Made by a program: the position numbers and the translations under genes. The notes below the pieces were generated by a model. The model was not told where the DNA came from and made no database searches. It saw only the letters and a program-made list of their open reading frames with translations. 64,000 bases of DNA from Molossus alvarezi (lineage: Eukaryota; Chordata; Mammalia; Chiroptera; Molossidae). The stretch is taken from positions 161,996,290-162,060,289 of the forward strand of contig CM073885.1 in NCBI GenBank assembly GCA_037176705.1, given 5' to 3'. Of this stretch, positions 46,973-59,654 are shown piece after piece. Numbering within the stretch: the first letter of the stretch is position 1; every line of letters starts with the position of its first letter.

Positions 46973-47376
46973 TGCATCTTTTATTCTTGTTTAGTTCCTT
47001 AAATCAACAAATGTTTACTACAATCAGGAATTCCTTGCAATAATAGTAAGTCTTGAGCTTTCTTTTTAGTTGAAGCTGTGTGATAGATGGTCTCAGTGTG
47101 TCTGTTAATTTTATAGAGCCCTGGCATACTTAGGATGGCAGCTTTAAACATCAAAACATGAAAAACTATAAAATTAGTAACAATAAAGATGAGAATTTCT
47201 TTTATAATTTAGTTTCAGCAATTCTATAAACTATTTGGTTAATAATCTGGGAGAAATCAATACAAATAGATTGTAGCTTTAATAAGGATTATTAAAATTT
47301 TTGTAGTGGGTATTATCAGTCTAAATAATGATTTTTATTACATGTTGGGGCCAAAAATATTGATCATATGACACTA

Positions 47377-47612
47377 CCCTGGCCGGTTTGGTTCAGCAGT
47401 TAGAGCATCTACCTGTGGACCAGAGAGGCCAGGTTTGGTTCCTGCTGGAGGCATGTACCTTGGTTGCAATGTGTCCATGCGCCAGGTGGGGTTGTGTGGG
47501 TGGCAGCCACTCTAAGTGTCTCTCTGACATCAATGTCTATCTCTCTCTTCTTCCCTCCCTCTCGCTCTATCTGAAGATAAATGCAAAAGTGTCCTCGAGT
47601 GAGAATTAAAAC
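47377..47612 (+). mobile_element. VES-type SINE
   Basis: ccctggccggtttggttcag to gtcctcgagtgagaattaaa. Confidence 0.85.
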
Positions 47613-47639
47613 AACAACAACAAAAATTTGATACTGAGG

Positions 47640-48575
47640 AAAGGAAAGGTCTTATATACAAATATTTGCTTTATACACAACCATTTAAAAATACTGCAAA
47701 TATAAACACACAAGTGGGCTTTAGACTAAATGTGGGCTCTAGATATGTTTAGTTTGCCTCCATAAATTAAATCAACATTTAAAATTTAGGAGACTCATGT
47801 AGAAATTTTAATTTTAAGCTTCTTTTAAAGAATTGAATCTGGCACCCCATAAGCCCCTAATGTTTGGTATGTTGTGCAGAGGCTGCCCCGTTTATGTGAG
47901 ACCTGTTTTCTCCTTTGCTGCTGTCCACACCTAGAGTTTTCACTTACTTGGGTCACCCACTTTGCCTCTGTAAGCACTTGAGTTTATATTTCCCTTTTTA
48001 TAGTATATTTTATTGAAGACTTCAAGATATTTAAGACTACATTAATTTATAATATACATTTTATATTCATCTGTTATAAATGGGATTTTATTTTTCAAGT
48101 TAAAATTTGAAAGTTAGTTTAAGAAACTTTTCCTTTATATGTCCTATAAATAATCATATTTTCATTGAAATGTCTGTAAGTCTTAGGAGCCTAATCATGG
48201 TTGGAGTTGAATATAGGGTATGTGTATTCCAGACAATATTATCTTTCTCTTCAGCATCGTTCCTCAAAAATGCATGTGATTTAGTAGCTTTTATTGTGCT
48301 GAAATTATTTATATAGATCAGTGTTAAAATATATATTGATAAGCCATTCTATTTTTATTTCTGATTTACATTTTGCCTCAAATATAAGTGCAATTAAAGT
48401 AAAATCAGAATAAAAATACATTTTTAAAAAGTATATATTCATTAGGGACACAGGGTTATTAACATAATTGAGAATATAGGTTTATTTTGAGCTTTCTAAC
48501 ACCTAAGATAAAAAGCTATCTCATAAAAAAAGAAAACTCATGGACCATTTAATAATAAGCAATCAAAGTTTATTT
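47640..48575. other. Intron 3 of the ankyrin relic, middle part
   Basis: AT-rich, no feature supported; ORF 48107-48316 has no recognisable domain. Confidence 0.35.
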
Positions 48576-48856
48576 GAAGGCTATTTCTTTTTTTTTTTTT
48601 TATCCTCACCCGAGGACATTTTTCCATTTTTTGTTCAGGTAGAGTGGGAGGGAGAGAGAGGAACAGAGAGAGAGAGAAACATCGATGTGAAAGGAACACA
48701 TCGAGTGGCTGCCACCCACACAACCGACCAGGGCCGGGGACAAACTGCAACCGAGTTACACGCCCTTAGCGGGAACCGAACCCGGGTCTCTCAGGACCTC
48801 AGGCCGACGCTCTAACCGCTGAGCCAAACCGGCCAGGGCTGAAGGCTATTTCTTTT
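48576..48856 (-). mobile_element. Young VES-type SINE with target-site duplications
   Basis: gaaggctatttctttt at 48576-48591 and 48841-48856 flank a well-preserved SINE (atcctcacccgagga to caaaccggccagggct). Confidence 0.9.
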
Positions 48857-48861
48857 AATTT

Positions 48862-49094
48862 ATTTTTCTTTATTGATTTTAGGGAGATAGGAAGGGAGAA
48901 GGAAGAGAGAGAGAAAGAGAGAGATAGAGAGAGATAACAACATTGATGAGAAAGGACATCAATTGGCCATCCCCTGCATATCCCCACTGGGGATTGGGCC
49001 CACAACCTGGGCATGTGCCCTGACCAAGAATCAAACCAGTGACTTCTTGGTGCATGGGTCAATGCTCAACCACTGAGACCTACTGGCTGGGCTG
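48862..49094 (-). mobile_element. VES-type SINE, second subfamily
   Basis: tttctttattgattttaggg tail side, head ending gagacctactggctgggct. Confidence 0.8.
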
Positions 49095-49137
49095 AAGCCT
49101 ATCTTTTTTAATTTAGTTCATTTTTTTGGTTCTTGTT

Positions 49138-49382
49138 GTTAATCCTCACCAAGGGTATTTTTCTATTGATTTTCAGAGAGTAGGAGGGAGGAAGAGAAGG
49201 AGGGAGAGACAGAGAATCATTGATGTGAGAGAGATACATCTATTAGTTGCCTCCTGCATTACCCTGACTGGGACCAAGGATCGAACCTAAAACCCAGGTA
49301 CATAACCCTGGTCAGAATTGAACCCATGACCCTTTAGTCTGAGGGCTGATGCTCTAATCACTGAGCCTAACTGTCCAAGCCT
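49138..49382 (-). mobile_element. VES-type SINE
   Basis: taatcctcaccaagggtatt to gagcctaactgtccaagcc. Third minus-strand SINE in a row. Confidence 0.8.
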
Positions 49383-50183
49383 AGCTAGGGTCCATTCTTT
49401 AAGAGCAGGACTGACTGATGTTGACATCTGGTATCCTGATAGTATTGGTAGAAAAGAAGCAAGTGTGTACAACCTGGAGAAAGCCCTCACCTCTGTTGAA
49501 GAGTTCTCCAAACTGTAACCCTCACACTCTATAACTTTTAAAATGCCATTGTTTGTAACAGAAAACTATTTTTAAATAAAAAGTAAGCAGAGTTAAACAT
49601 TTTTTGAGTACTAGGGATGCAATGCACAGTTCTGTAATATTTCTTAAACATGGGTAATCTTTCTGAATTCTTTTACTACTGGGGCATAGTACTGAACTTC
49701 TGGTAAAATACATATTCTTTGAAATATTATTTAAGAAACACATCTAATAATTTAGATTATTAATTCAGGAAAAATACTTAAAGCATTTACTACTAAGTTT
49801 TATAGTTTAGCATTACAGAGATTAAAACATAGCCTCAGTTCTCAAGAAGCTCTATGTTTAGATGGGCAGCAATAAAATAATGACAGAATACTTGGATAGA
49901 TACTGTGGTAGGAGCAAAGATTCTTGGAACCAATACTGTAATTGTTTGAAGTGAGTTTTGGAAAATGATGTTGCGGTTCATCTGTTGAATAGGGAGAGAG
50001 GGCCTCTTAAAGGGAAGGAGTGCCCAGTGGCTGCACAGGGCTGAGAAGAAAGGGGCTACTTTTTATGCACTTTCTATTTTATATGTTTAAGTTCAGAACA
50101 TCTTTTATAAGTTTTGAATGTGTACAAACTCAGTTTGTAATGTATAATTTTATAAATTAAAAATTATTTTTGCTGCTTTATAG
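49383..50183. other. Intron 3 of the ankyrin relic, right part
   Basis: No repeats named; ends in the acceptor tgctgctttatag. Confidence 0.4.
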
Positions 50184-50290
50184 GATGACCTCACACCACT
50201 TTCACTTCCTCAAAGTGAAAACAAAGACCAAATTGTGGAGTTTTTAGTAAGGAAAGGAGCAAGAATACATGCAGTCGGTGAGATGGAGAG
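50184..50290 (+). pseudogene. ANKRD26-like: ANKRD26-type relic, exon 4 (ankyrin repeat)
   Basis: 107 bp between tttatag and gtatgg: DDLTPLSLPQSENKDQIVEF, LVRKGARIHAVGEMER. The family reads DDLTPLLLAVHGKKQQVVEFLIKK.AN.NA. The exon is open and the right length and phase, but sits downstream of stops and a frameshift. Confidence 0.85.
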
Positions 50291-51573
50291 GTATGGTTCA
50301 CCGTTTGTAGATGTTAATACTGTTCTAAAGTGGAAACGATCACTCCAGTCAAAAGAATTAAATTAATGAGAGGATTAACTTATAATTATATAGTGAAAGT
50401 AGCAATACATCATTAATTAGATAGAAAAGCAATTATTCTGACTGAACAATTGGAAGAAGAGTGTACTGCAGGATTCGATTTATAATATTGACTGATGTCA
50501 TTTGCAGTATGATCTTTTTTATTGTATGATTTTATACTATTTAGAGGGGTTTCATAGTAGTTTTATATTGTATAGACCCTATTAGTTTACTTTATGACAC
50601 AATAGTAAACTTAGTCTTTTTTCAGTTTTTTAAATCTTTACTTTGTATGCAGTTTTTCTTAAAAGGTGTATATTAAACATAAATAAGACTTGATTTTGTC
50701 TTTTGGATGAGTCTTTGCTTTGAACTTCTTTCTTTGATGAATACTGATGTCATTAGGTTATTCCTAACTGACTGTGAATAACTGCTACCAGATAGAGTGG
50801 GCTTATCAGTTTCTCTCCTTTTCCATATCTAGTATATTTTGATGTTTTTATTTTTAATTGGCATGGGTAGAAGGAAGAAAGATAACTTTAATTGAACAAG
50901 CATTTCTATTAATGAAGATAAGTCATAGGTGGGTGATAAAGAAAAAAAGAGATGGGCTTTCAGGTCACACAAGACTGGGGTTAATGCTTAACTTCACTAC
51001 TTGCCAGGTGTGTGACCTTGGGAACATTACTTATCATCACCAAATATGTTCCCTGACATATAAAGAATAATAATACTATATCCTTCCAGGGTGGTTGTGT
51101 ATGTGATTATTTAGTATTTAACTTATGTCTAGCACTTGGTTATCAGCATCATTAACTCTACATATGACTATTATTATTACAATTATTAATATTGTTTTAA
51201 GCCAGCCAAATAGCTTTTCTTTACCTAACCTCTAACTGACTTTGAAATACAATATATCAGACTAAGGATGAAACAGAAAATTCTTAATTTAAATCTTTAT
51301 CTACTTCATATTGGTGACCTCAGCATAGTTACTTATCTGTTAGAGGACTTTAAATTAGCAGCTTCTACTATGCAATACCCAAGTGGGACAAGAGGCTTCA
51401 TTTTGGTCTCTTCATTTTAACATTGGAGGTAATTTACAAAGTTGAACATTTCAGTGTGTACACTGTCAGTTCTATACAAACAGGGTATTAACTTGGTAAG
51501 GAGATTGAATTAGCTGTTCTATAAGTAATGTAACTTAAGTTCCTGAGGGTGAAGTTCTGTTTGTGTTATATAT
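50291..51573. other. Intron 4 of the ankyrin relic
   Basis: Includes a MIR-like fragment at about 50965-51165 (ccaggtgtgtgaccttggga, acttatgtctagcacttggt). Otherwise nothing seen. Confidence 0.5.
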
Positions 51574-51709
51574 ACAGCCCTCATGCTTGCTGTAAATGAT
51601 GAGTCCACAATACAGGCAGGCTGCTTCTTCAGCAAGGTACTGATGTCTTTTCTCGAGATAATTATGGGTGGACTAAAGAAGAAAATGCTTTTGTTAGTGG
51701 CTTTAATTT
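51574..51709 (+). pseudogene. ANKRD26-like: ANKRD26-type relic, exon 5 (ankyrin repeat)
   Basis: ACA-GCC-CTC-ATG (TALMLAVNDES) followed, after a frameshift, by LLLQQGTDVFSRDNYGWTKE and ENAFVSGFN, ending at a gtaagt donor (51710). Family members read TAL.LAV, LLLQQ..D.S..D.YG.TA.EYAV here. The acceptor expected just before G-ACA is lost (the sequence is ttatatat), so normal splicing into this exon would fail. Confidence 0.8.
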
Positions 51710-52741
51710 GTAAGTGTCTACTTTAAAGTGCTAGCTATCACTAAACTGAGGTTTATAATTTCACTGTTACTGTTTATGTAATAGGTGAGATTTCATAGTT
51801 TAGTTCAGGCAGTTTGGGAATGGAAGTGAGTGAATTAGTCTGTGTCATCAGCCAGAAATATAGCAATAGACTAGATTAGTTAGAAGTAGCAGTGGGCCAG
51901 ATTGCTAAAGCCCCATCCATGACTCACCAGTATCCACCTGTGACAAGTAGGATTGTATCTTCTAAGCCTTTTGGGAGTAGACAGGGAGATGAAGCATCAT
52001 CCTCATAAAGATCTGCAAGTTTACAGTCTGAGTAAGTAGAGAAGGGGTAGCAGTAGTCCAGGCCAGGTCCTGACATCTGTTTGTTTTCTGCCATTGGTAT
52101 GATTAGCTATAAAAATAGGGAGCATTCTGTTATCTGACTTCATGGAGTAATATATTTATAAATAAATTTAGTTGCATGTTATATAATAGCTGAGATACCC
52201 TTAATTACAAACCACAAAGAAAGAACAGCTAGTAGCCAAAATTAATAACATTTTCTGAAAGTTGCAACCTTTATTTGAATGTTAGAACCTATGAAAACCC
52301 CACATTGGGGTTTATTTGGGATTCCAAAATAGTTTCAACAAATAAAGTTTATGAACAGATTTTGTTTTTGCCTTCCTATTTCTCTGAGCATTTCTTTTTG
52401 CTCTATTGTCTCATTTACTCATCCTAACAACCCTGTAAAATAAGGTAGTAAGATTCTTATTTTGTAGAGGACTGAGCCAACAGAAGTAACTTGTGTGAGA
52501 ACAAATAGCTGTTGATTATAGAAGTAGGGTGTCTGAGACATGACACTGGCCATTATTCAACTCGAATTAATTCACTGAACTATACTGCTCTCAAATCATG
52601 GCTGTTTCATGTTACTTTTTTTTTCTTTCATTACATGCTTAATAAAAAGTTTATAGAACTTATAAATTTAAAGTGTATGGTATGATTAAAATCTTAATAT
52701 GAGCTCTGATATTATCTGAAATACTCCAAGAATTTAATAGA
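51710..52741. other. Intron 5 of the ankyrin relic, left part
   Basis: A MIR/L2-like fragment at about 52400-52560 (atcctaacaaccctgtaaaa, gaggactgagccaacagaag); otherwise nothing recognised. Confidence 0.45.
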
Positions 52742-53228
52742 CAGTGGGACCTCAGTTCTCAAACTTCATTCATTCTGGAAGGCTGTTCAAACACTGAAGC
52801 AGTTGTTGCCCATTAGAAACCATGTAAATTGAATTAATCCATTCTAGACTCCAAAAAATGATTCCCTGTTTTAACCTTTTTTATAGTACATGTCTAATGT
52901 ATTGTGTAATCTATAAATAAGCACTTTAAATGCACAAAGGACATAAAATATAAATGAAAATTTAATCAAATAAAAAGGAAATGCACAGTAAAGAATGAAA
53001 ATTTAATAATAATAATAATAAACAGCAACAAAACCAAAAAAACATGAAAATATTCAGAGCACAACTTCCTGAGCTGTTAACAGCAGTAAACTGACTCATA
53101 CTCATGCATTCTCTCCTTTGTTACCTGAGAGACATGTGACTGATCATATAGATACCAGCATGAAAGTGTTGTCAGGTTGAGAAGTGAATTGTTTGAGGTG
53201 GGAGACAGTTGAGAACCAAGGTTTGACT
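52742..53228 (+). mobile_element. Cut-and-paste DNA transposon, non-autonomous
   Basis: The left end cagtgggacctcagttctcaa and right end ttgagaaccaaggtttgactg are inverted repeats of each other (about 16 of 21 matching). The inside is AT-rich with a short (aat)n run and no transposase. A TA lies after the right end; the left flank is degenerate. Probably a Tc1/mariner-Tigger group element. Confidence 0.6.
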
Positions 53229-53298
53229 GTATTTGGAAAATATTTTTTATGTCAGTATTAAGAGAGTAATATTATTTATCACCAGTTTTTATACACAG

Positions 53299-53372
53299 CA
53301 ATCAACAACTACCTTCTGAATATAAAGAAGAAAGGAGAGCTAAAACGTCTTCTGAAAGTAGCAAAAGTGTTG
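53299..53372 (+). pseudogene. ANKRD26-like: ANKRD26-type relic, exon 6
   Basis: 74 bp between tatacacag and gtaaga reading NQQLPSEYKEERRAKTSSES, SKSVG, against SHQLISEYKEER..K.SS.NSNP in ANKRD26. This is the segment just after the ankyrin block. Both splice dinucleotides are kept. Later exons (coiled-coil part) were not found before the window's EEF1A1 and GPR158-like sequences. Confidence 0.8.
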
Positions 53373-53496
53373 GTAAGACCTTTGATAGTAAACTACTCTT
53401 GGTGATCCTACCATAGATAATTAGATGTAAGAAAGTTTAGATAATAAAAGGGCACTGAAAAAAATGTGTAAATTGCATGTATAGTTATACATTCTT

Positions 53497-53756
53497 TTTT
53501 TTTTTTTTTTTTTTTATCCTCACCCGAGGACATTTTCCCATTTTTTTGTTCAGGTAGAGTGGGAGGGAGAGAGAGGAAGAGAGAGAGAGAGAGAGAAACA
53601 TCGATGTGAAGGGACACATCGAGTGGCTGCCACCTGCACAACCGACCAGGGCCGGGGACAAACCGCAACCAAGGTATGCGCCCTTAGCGGGAACCGAACC
53701 CGGGTCTCTCAGGACCGCAGGCTGATGCTCTAACCGCTGAGCCAAACTGGCCAGGA
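53497..53756 (-). mobile_element. Young VES-type SINE
   Basis: Preceded by T21, atcctcacccgagga to caaactggccagga; tacattctt on both sides. Confidence 0.9.
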
Positions 53757-53991
53757 CTACATTCTTAATATCTTTTCTAGTAGTCTAGTACTCAGAATTA
53801 TTTAAAAGTTAATTATAGGTAATTTAAAAATTGGGGCAACAGCGTCTGAAAAGAAGTTCATTTATTTAATCATGACCCCTAAAATCTCATATGATATCTT
53901 TATGCAAATAAAAAACAAACAGATTTTATGTTAGGATTTTGTATATTTTCTCTATAATCACATTAAAACAAATTAAACTTATTATTTAAAG

Positions 53992-53997
<6 letters not shown>

Positions 53998-54032
<35 letters not shown>

Positions 54033-54036
54033 CTTT
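53998..54036 (+). repeat. (TTTA)n microsatellite
   Basis: About nine units, at the tail side of the next SINE. Confidence 0.95.
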
Positions 54037-54299
54037 TTGTTAATTTTCACCCAAGGATATTTTTTCCATTTGTTTTTTAGAGAGAGTGTAAGGGAGAGAG
54101 GGTAGGGGAGAGAGAAAGTGAGAAACATTAAAGTGAGAGAGACACATCTATCGGTTGCCTCTCAAATGTGCCCAGACCAGAGCTGGGGATCAAACCTGCA
54201 ACACAGGTATGTGCCCTTAACTATAAATCAACCCGTGATCCTTTGTTTGGTGTGGTTTGAGAGCCAACACTCTAACCACTTATCCACACTGGCCAGGGC
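54037..54299 (-). mobile_element. VES-type SINE
   Basis: ttcacccaaggatatttttt to atccacactggccagggct. Confidence 0.8.
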
Positions 54300-55485
54300 T
54301 CTTTTGTTTATTTTTTATGGCAAATAGATTACATTTATTAAGTGAATACTCGTTATTGCATAGTGATTTGTCTCACTAAAAAAGTAACTAAAACTAGGAA
54401 CTCAACAATGTTTTCTTGATACTGTAAACAAATGGCAAATGATAAGAACTGCAACACTTAGCCAGTGTGCAGCAATACCAATGAGATTATTTTTTAAACA
54501 TCTCTTTGTACAGAAGTCAGAAAGGCAATGACTGTTGAGAAGCATAGGTTATCTTACATATTGTTATTATCAACCTCATTCCTCAGAAGTCAAAACAGAA
54601 TGAGATACACTGACTTCATTAGAACAAGATGTTTCCTTCTGGTGTTGGATAATTGTCATGATGCTATAATTTTCGTAGAACATTATGCTCTGTTGCCATT
54701 GATCAAAAGGTAATCATAATAAATATTCAAATAGCCTAACTCAACAATCATAATAAAAGTACAGCAATGTTTCACAATAACAAAAATGCCACTGCACTAC
54801 TCAGGTGTGGCACCTAGTTCATTGTGCAATCTGAACTGTGTGAGGACACCTTGGACTTAGTAGACCTTTATTGAAGAACTTGTGTAGGTTGCTTCTGCAA
54901 GTTTTAGAAAACACAAAGATAAAATAGAATTTTTGCATTGAACGTGCTCATAATATCATAGAGCTGTCCCTAGTTTATTTCTGTGGTTTTTTTAAATAAA
55001 ATTTTCAAAGAAAATTTTAATATGCACTTATTCATTTGTTCGATTAATGGTTTACTATTTAACTCTCAAGTGTCTTTTAGGTACTAAGTGTAATTCTGAT
55101 GTTACAAAATTCAAACATTTTAAAAACATAGTCCTTGCCCCCCAGGACCTTGTTATTATCATTGTCATTTTTATTATTTACTATACTTTATGCAGAGCTT
55201 GCTTGGTACCCAAGCTCACTAGGTGCTTAAAATTCTCATTATTATTTTTTTACTGGTGTGTAATACGTGCCAGACATTTTTAAGTGTATTATGAGGAATT
55301 GAAGTTTTAAAAAAGTGGGTAGAATTTGCCTTGGACTAGTATCAGTCCATTATAAAGTTTTCACCCATCCATGCTGAAATAAAAAAGTCAGGAAGCTCCA
55401 TGTATTCAATTTAAAATGTGTTTTTGTAGACCTATGTGTTTTTTTATTTGTTTTGCTTTAAAAATCTTGTTCTTTTAAGACATAG
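54300..55485. other. Non-coding DNA between ankyrin relic and EEF1A1 pseudogene
   Basis: ORF 54528-54713 has no recognised domain. No later ankyrin-relic exon could be found. Confidence 0.35.
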
Positions 55486-55692
55486 CACCTGGCTGGTGTG
55501 GCTCAGTGGTTGAGAATCTACTCATGTACTAAAACATTGTCAGTGCAAATCCTGGTCAAGGCACATGCTCTGGTTGTGGACCTGAACTCCAGTGGAGGTC
55601 AAAGGTAGCGGCCAATCAATGGTCTTTCTCATTGATGTTTCTATCCCCCCTCTCTCTTCCTTCCTCTCTCTAAAATTAATAAAGATTTTTTG
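55486..55692 (+). mobile_element. VES-type SINE, second subfamily
   Basis: acctggctggtgtggctcag to ctctctaaaattaataaaga. Confidence 0.8.
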
Positions 55693-56614
55693 TGGGAGCA
55701 ACAGGTTGAACAAAGAAACACTAGCAAAAATGACCTTTGGAGTATTTAGAGGACAATGAGTCTTGCTGAGCCAGTTCAGAGTTCATGTTGGGGAGCATTG
55801 AGGCATCATGTTGGATACGTAACTTAAAGTCATGGAAGACTTGGAATGCCAGAACCAAACATTTGCAAAAATAATAGTGTGCCCCTGAAGATTTCTGAAT
55901 GAAGATGCATGCAGTACCTCACAAAAGACTGTCTTGAAGGTCAGAGACTAGACAAGAAGTCAGGGTCTAAGAAATATAAAGCACAATAGAGTAAAGTCAA
56001 GCAATGTGGGCAGATAACATGAAGCCTGAACATCAAGAAAGTCTTGAGAGTGAGGATATGCCTGCCCTGGCAGGAATCCCTTGTAGTCCCACTTTGGGTC
56101 AGAAATTATGCCCAGGGCCCTAAGTGTGTATGAGCAGAAATGTGAATCAGTTAACCAAAATTGAGTTGCAGAGTTTTGGACAAATCCTGATATGACCAAA
56201 GTGGACTTTTAGAAAAATGAACCGGTCAGTGTTAGAAAGAAAGGATTAACACAGAATGAAGCCAGGTTTAGATGGGGCAGTTGAAAAAAATAGTAAGAAA
56301 AAATGACTGAACTGATAGGGTCTTAGGCAAAGATTGTAACTGTGGGCATTGAGAGGAAGGGTGCATATGAAAAATAACTCAGAGTAGAAATGTGCCAATG
56401 AAAGGTGGCTCTGAGGTTTCCACCCTGGTGAAGACGCAATGGTTCCATAGAGAGAAATACACGAGTTAGGAAAGGACGTTATACAAGCAGACCTCAGCTT
56501 TTTCTGCTTTGCTTTTCATGACTCAGTAGAGCTTGGCTGGAAAAAACATGCACAGCACATGGCCAGTTGTTCTATGAATAACTGGGACCTCCCCTAAATC
56601 CCTAGCAAATCTTT
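55693..56614. other. Unassigned DNA
   Basis: No exon or repeat recognised. Confidence 0.35.
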
Positions 56615-56707
56615 CCCTATTCCCCATTAAATTGTGTTAATGGGTCTCAAAATTCTGGGACAGATTTCTGGTCAAGTTTTTAGAAAAACTAATAACTTTA
56701 AAACTTT

Positions 56708-56739
<32 letters not shown>

Positions 56740-58362
56740 CACACTCACACACACTAAATGGTCCACAAAACATTCTTCTTTCTTTCTGAAGGTTTTACAA
56801 TGCATTGTAATCATTAAGCAGCCTTTCATCATTAAGCTTAAATGACCAATGGAAACAAATAGTTCTGAGACCCTTTTTCCACCCCTGGTTAAGACTGGGG
56901 TGGCAGGTATTGGGAATACCTTAGCCTTCTGAGCTTTCTGGGCAGTCACGGTGACTTTCCCAGTTCCAGCTGCCTTCTTGTTTTGCTTTGTTGACACCCA
57001 CAGCAGCTGTCTGTCTCATGTCATGAACAGCAAAATGTCTCAGAGGAAAGTAGTCAGAGAATCTCTCAACATACAAGGGCTTTCCAGGAACCGTATCAAC
57101 AATCGTGGCATTACCAGATTTCAAAAACTCTGGGCCATCTTCTAGCTTTTTCCCAGAAAGATGATCAATCTTCTTCAGCTCAGCAAATTTGGGAGCACTG
57201 TGAGCTGTGTGATAATTCATCACAGGTGCATATCTGTTGTTAATTTGGTCTGGATGGTTCAGAATAATCACCTGAGCTGTGAAACCAGCTGCTTCCATTA
57301 GTGGATCATTTTTTCTGTCACCAGACACTTTGCTACGATGAACATCTTTGACAGACATGTTCTTGACATTGAAGCCCACCTAGTCCCAAGGAAGAGCTTC
57401 ACTGAAAGCTTCATGGTGCATTTCAACAGATTTTACTTCAGTTGTAACATTGCCTGGAGCAAAGGTAACCACCATGCCAGGTTTAATACCACCAGCTCCC
57501 CTTGACCCACAGGGACAGTACCAATACCACTAATTTTGTAGGCATCCTTGAGGGCCAGACTCATGGGCCTGTCAGTTGAACCAGTTGGTGGCAGGATGCA
57601 ATTCAGAGCTTCAAGCAGTGTGGTTTCACTGGCACTGCCATCTTTACAGGTGACTTTCTGTCCCTTGAACCAAGGCCTATTAGCACTTGGCCCCAGCACA
57701 TTGTCACCATTCCAACCAGAAACTGGCACAAAAGCTACTATGTTAGGGTTGTAGCCAATTTCCTTATGGGATGCTCTGACTTTCTTAACAATGTCCTCAT
57801 ATCACTTCTGACTATAGGGTGGCTCAGTGGAATTCATTTTGTTAATGCCGACAATTAGGTGTTTCACACCCAGGGGTGTGTAAGCCAGAGGGGCATGCTC
57901 ACAGAACTGCCCATTCTATTTGGTACCTGTTTCAGCTATACCAACACCAGCAGCAACAATCAAGACAGCACAGTCAGCCTGAGATGTACCTGTAATCATG
58001 TTTCTGATAAAGTCTCTGCGTTCCGGGGAATCAATGATGCTTACATTATACTTGCTGGACTAAAATTTCCACAGGGAGATATTAATGATGATACCATGCT
58101 CACATTCAACTCCCAGTTTATCCAAGACCCAGGCACACTTGAAGGGGCCCTTACACATCTCAGCAGCCTCCTTAAATTTTTTATGATTCTTTGTTGTTCC
58201 TACCACATTTGTAAATCAAGTGGCCAGTAGACGTAAAGACTGGAATCTATGTGTCCAGTGATGATGACGTTGATAGGAGTCTTCCTTTCCAATTTGACTT
58301 ACATTTAGCAGTGATTTGTATGACACCCGTGTTCTGGAGGCAAAACCATTGCAAAAAAAGTG
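56615..58362 (-). pseudogene. EEF1A1: EEF1A1 processed pseudogene
   Basis: An intronless minus-strand copy of translation elongation factor 1-alpha 1, the GTPase that delivers aminoacyl-tRNA to the ribosome. It has EEF1A1-type 5' UTR (to about 58362), the start codon ATG changed to ATT (58291-58293), many stops and frameshifts, and longest open pieces at 57729-57433 ([16 protein letters not shown], [20 protein letters not shown]) and 57379-56921 ([37 protein letters not shown]). The 3' UTR (ccaccccagtcttaaccagg..) identifies EEF1A1 rather than EEF1A2 and continues to about 56615. A GT repeat has expanded inside it. Older than the ZNF131 copy judging by lesions. Confidence 0.9.
56708..56754 (+). 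repeat. (CA)n / (CACTCA)n microsatellite within the EEF1A1 3' UTR
   Basis: Pure CA units followed by ctcaca units; EEF1A1 3' UTR sequence continues on both sides. Confidence 0.95.
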
Positions 58363-59654
58363 TCCCATGGAGATCTCTTAGTGAAATATTTTTTCCCCCT
58401 TAGTTTCTGACCACATCAGAATTTTGAAGTAAATTTCAGCAGTTATATTTTTAAAATTTTTCAATAACTTGGGCACTCTCTATTGTTTAAATACTGGAAA
58501 ATGTATGCTGAAACTTGAGCAGGTACAACACATTAGAATGGAAGTGTTTCAGTATATAAGTAGGTTACCTCTAGGTAATGCATTTGATAAAATGTTTTCT
58601 CTAAATTAGAGTTTTCTTCTTATTAATCAGATATTATCTTTCAATGAGGTCATGTCAGATAAAATAGATTATAATGGTCAGAAAGAGTTAAAATAGCAAT
58701 GTTCAGTTTGAAAAAAATCAAATGAGTTGTCAAACAATAAGAACCATTTATTTAATGTTTATAGTTTTTAATGAATTTATTTATCTAAAACACTATGTCA
58801 GAAACTATATTAAGTGCTTTATAGTCATTATTTGATTTCATTGGCATATAACCCCGTTAAATAAGTACTGTTATTACCCTCATTTTCCAGATAAGAAACT
58901 GTGGCCAAAAAGATAAATTGCCCCAGATTATGCAAAGTTAAATAGGGGCTGAGCCAGAACTCCGCTCAGGGATAGTGTGATTCCAAAGCACTTCTCCTTA
59001 ACTGCCACACTGTGCTGGTCTCTTCTGCTTGAGCCAGCAAACAAAGTGGTTATAAATTTTATTAAGCCCTCATCACTCCACCCACGAAAGACCTACTATC
59101 TGTCATGTGTGGAGAAAATAATAGTTCATTTACCAAACATGCCACTAAATGTTCAGCAGCCTGCTTTTTCACATTCCTGGCAATGGATATCTTTATGTAT
59201 TGAACTAGACTCACTGCAGTGATAACCCAAATTTCATAAGTTGCATATAAACACATTACAAGTCTTTTGTTGCTTTGATGTATTTATTTGGACTCAGATT
59301 CTCTATGAACATCTTAAACTTTAGTTGACCCTGTGGAAAATTATTTTATAATTGTTGTAGGAAAAAGCCAGGTATTAAAAAAAAAAAAATCTGAGACAGC
59401 AAACACTGTTTAAAAAAATATAATAAAACAAAGTATACCTTTGAAAAATCTTTTATACACTGAGTAGAATTTTAAAAATTAATTTATGGAACATATATAT
59501 TTATATGTGAATGGTATTTTCTCTGCATCTATTTCTGAAGTTATGTTTTAATAATAGGAACAAAGTACATGCTAAAGAACTTGAATTTTACTTTTTTCTT
59601 CACCTATAAGACAAATGGAAAGTTGTTTGTTTGTTTATATTTTTGTTCTCACAG
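58363..59654. other. Non-coding DNA left of the GPR158-like exon
   Basis: A MIR/L2-like fragment at about 58770-58990 (cattttccagataagaaact, aggggctgagccagaactcc). The preceding GPR158 exon was not found here. Confidence 0.45.

Noticed and set aside
48601..48840. Possible CRISPR-like spaced repeats among SINE copies
   Set aside because: The repeats are whole SINEs with target duplications; no short regularly spaced repeat array exists in the window.
58363..59654. Upstream GPR158 exon
   Set aside because: Looked for the preceding transmembrane exon in this stretch but found no matching translation in any frame.
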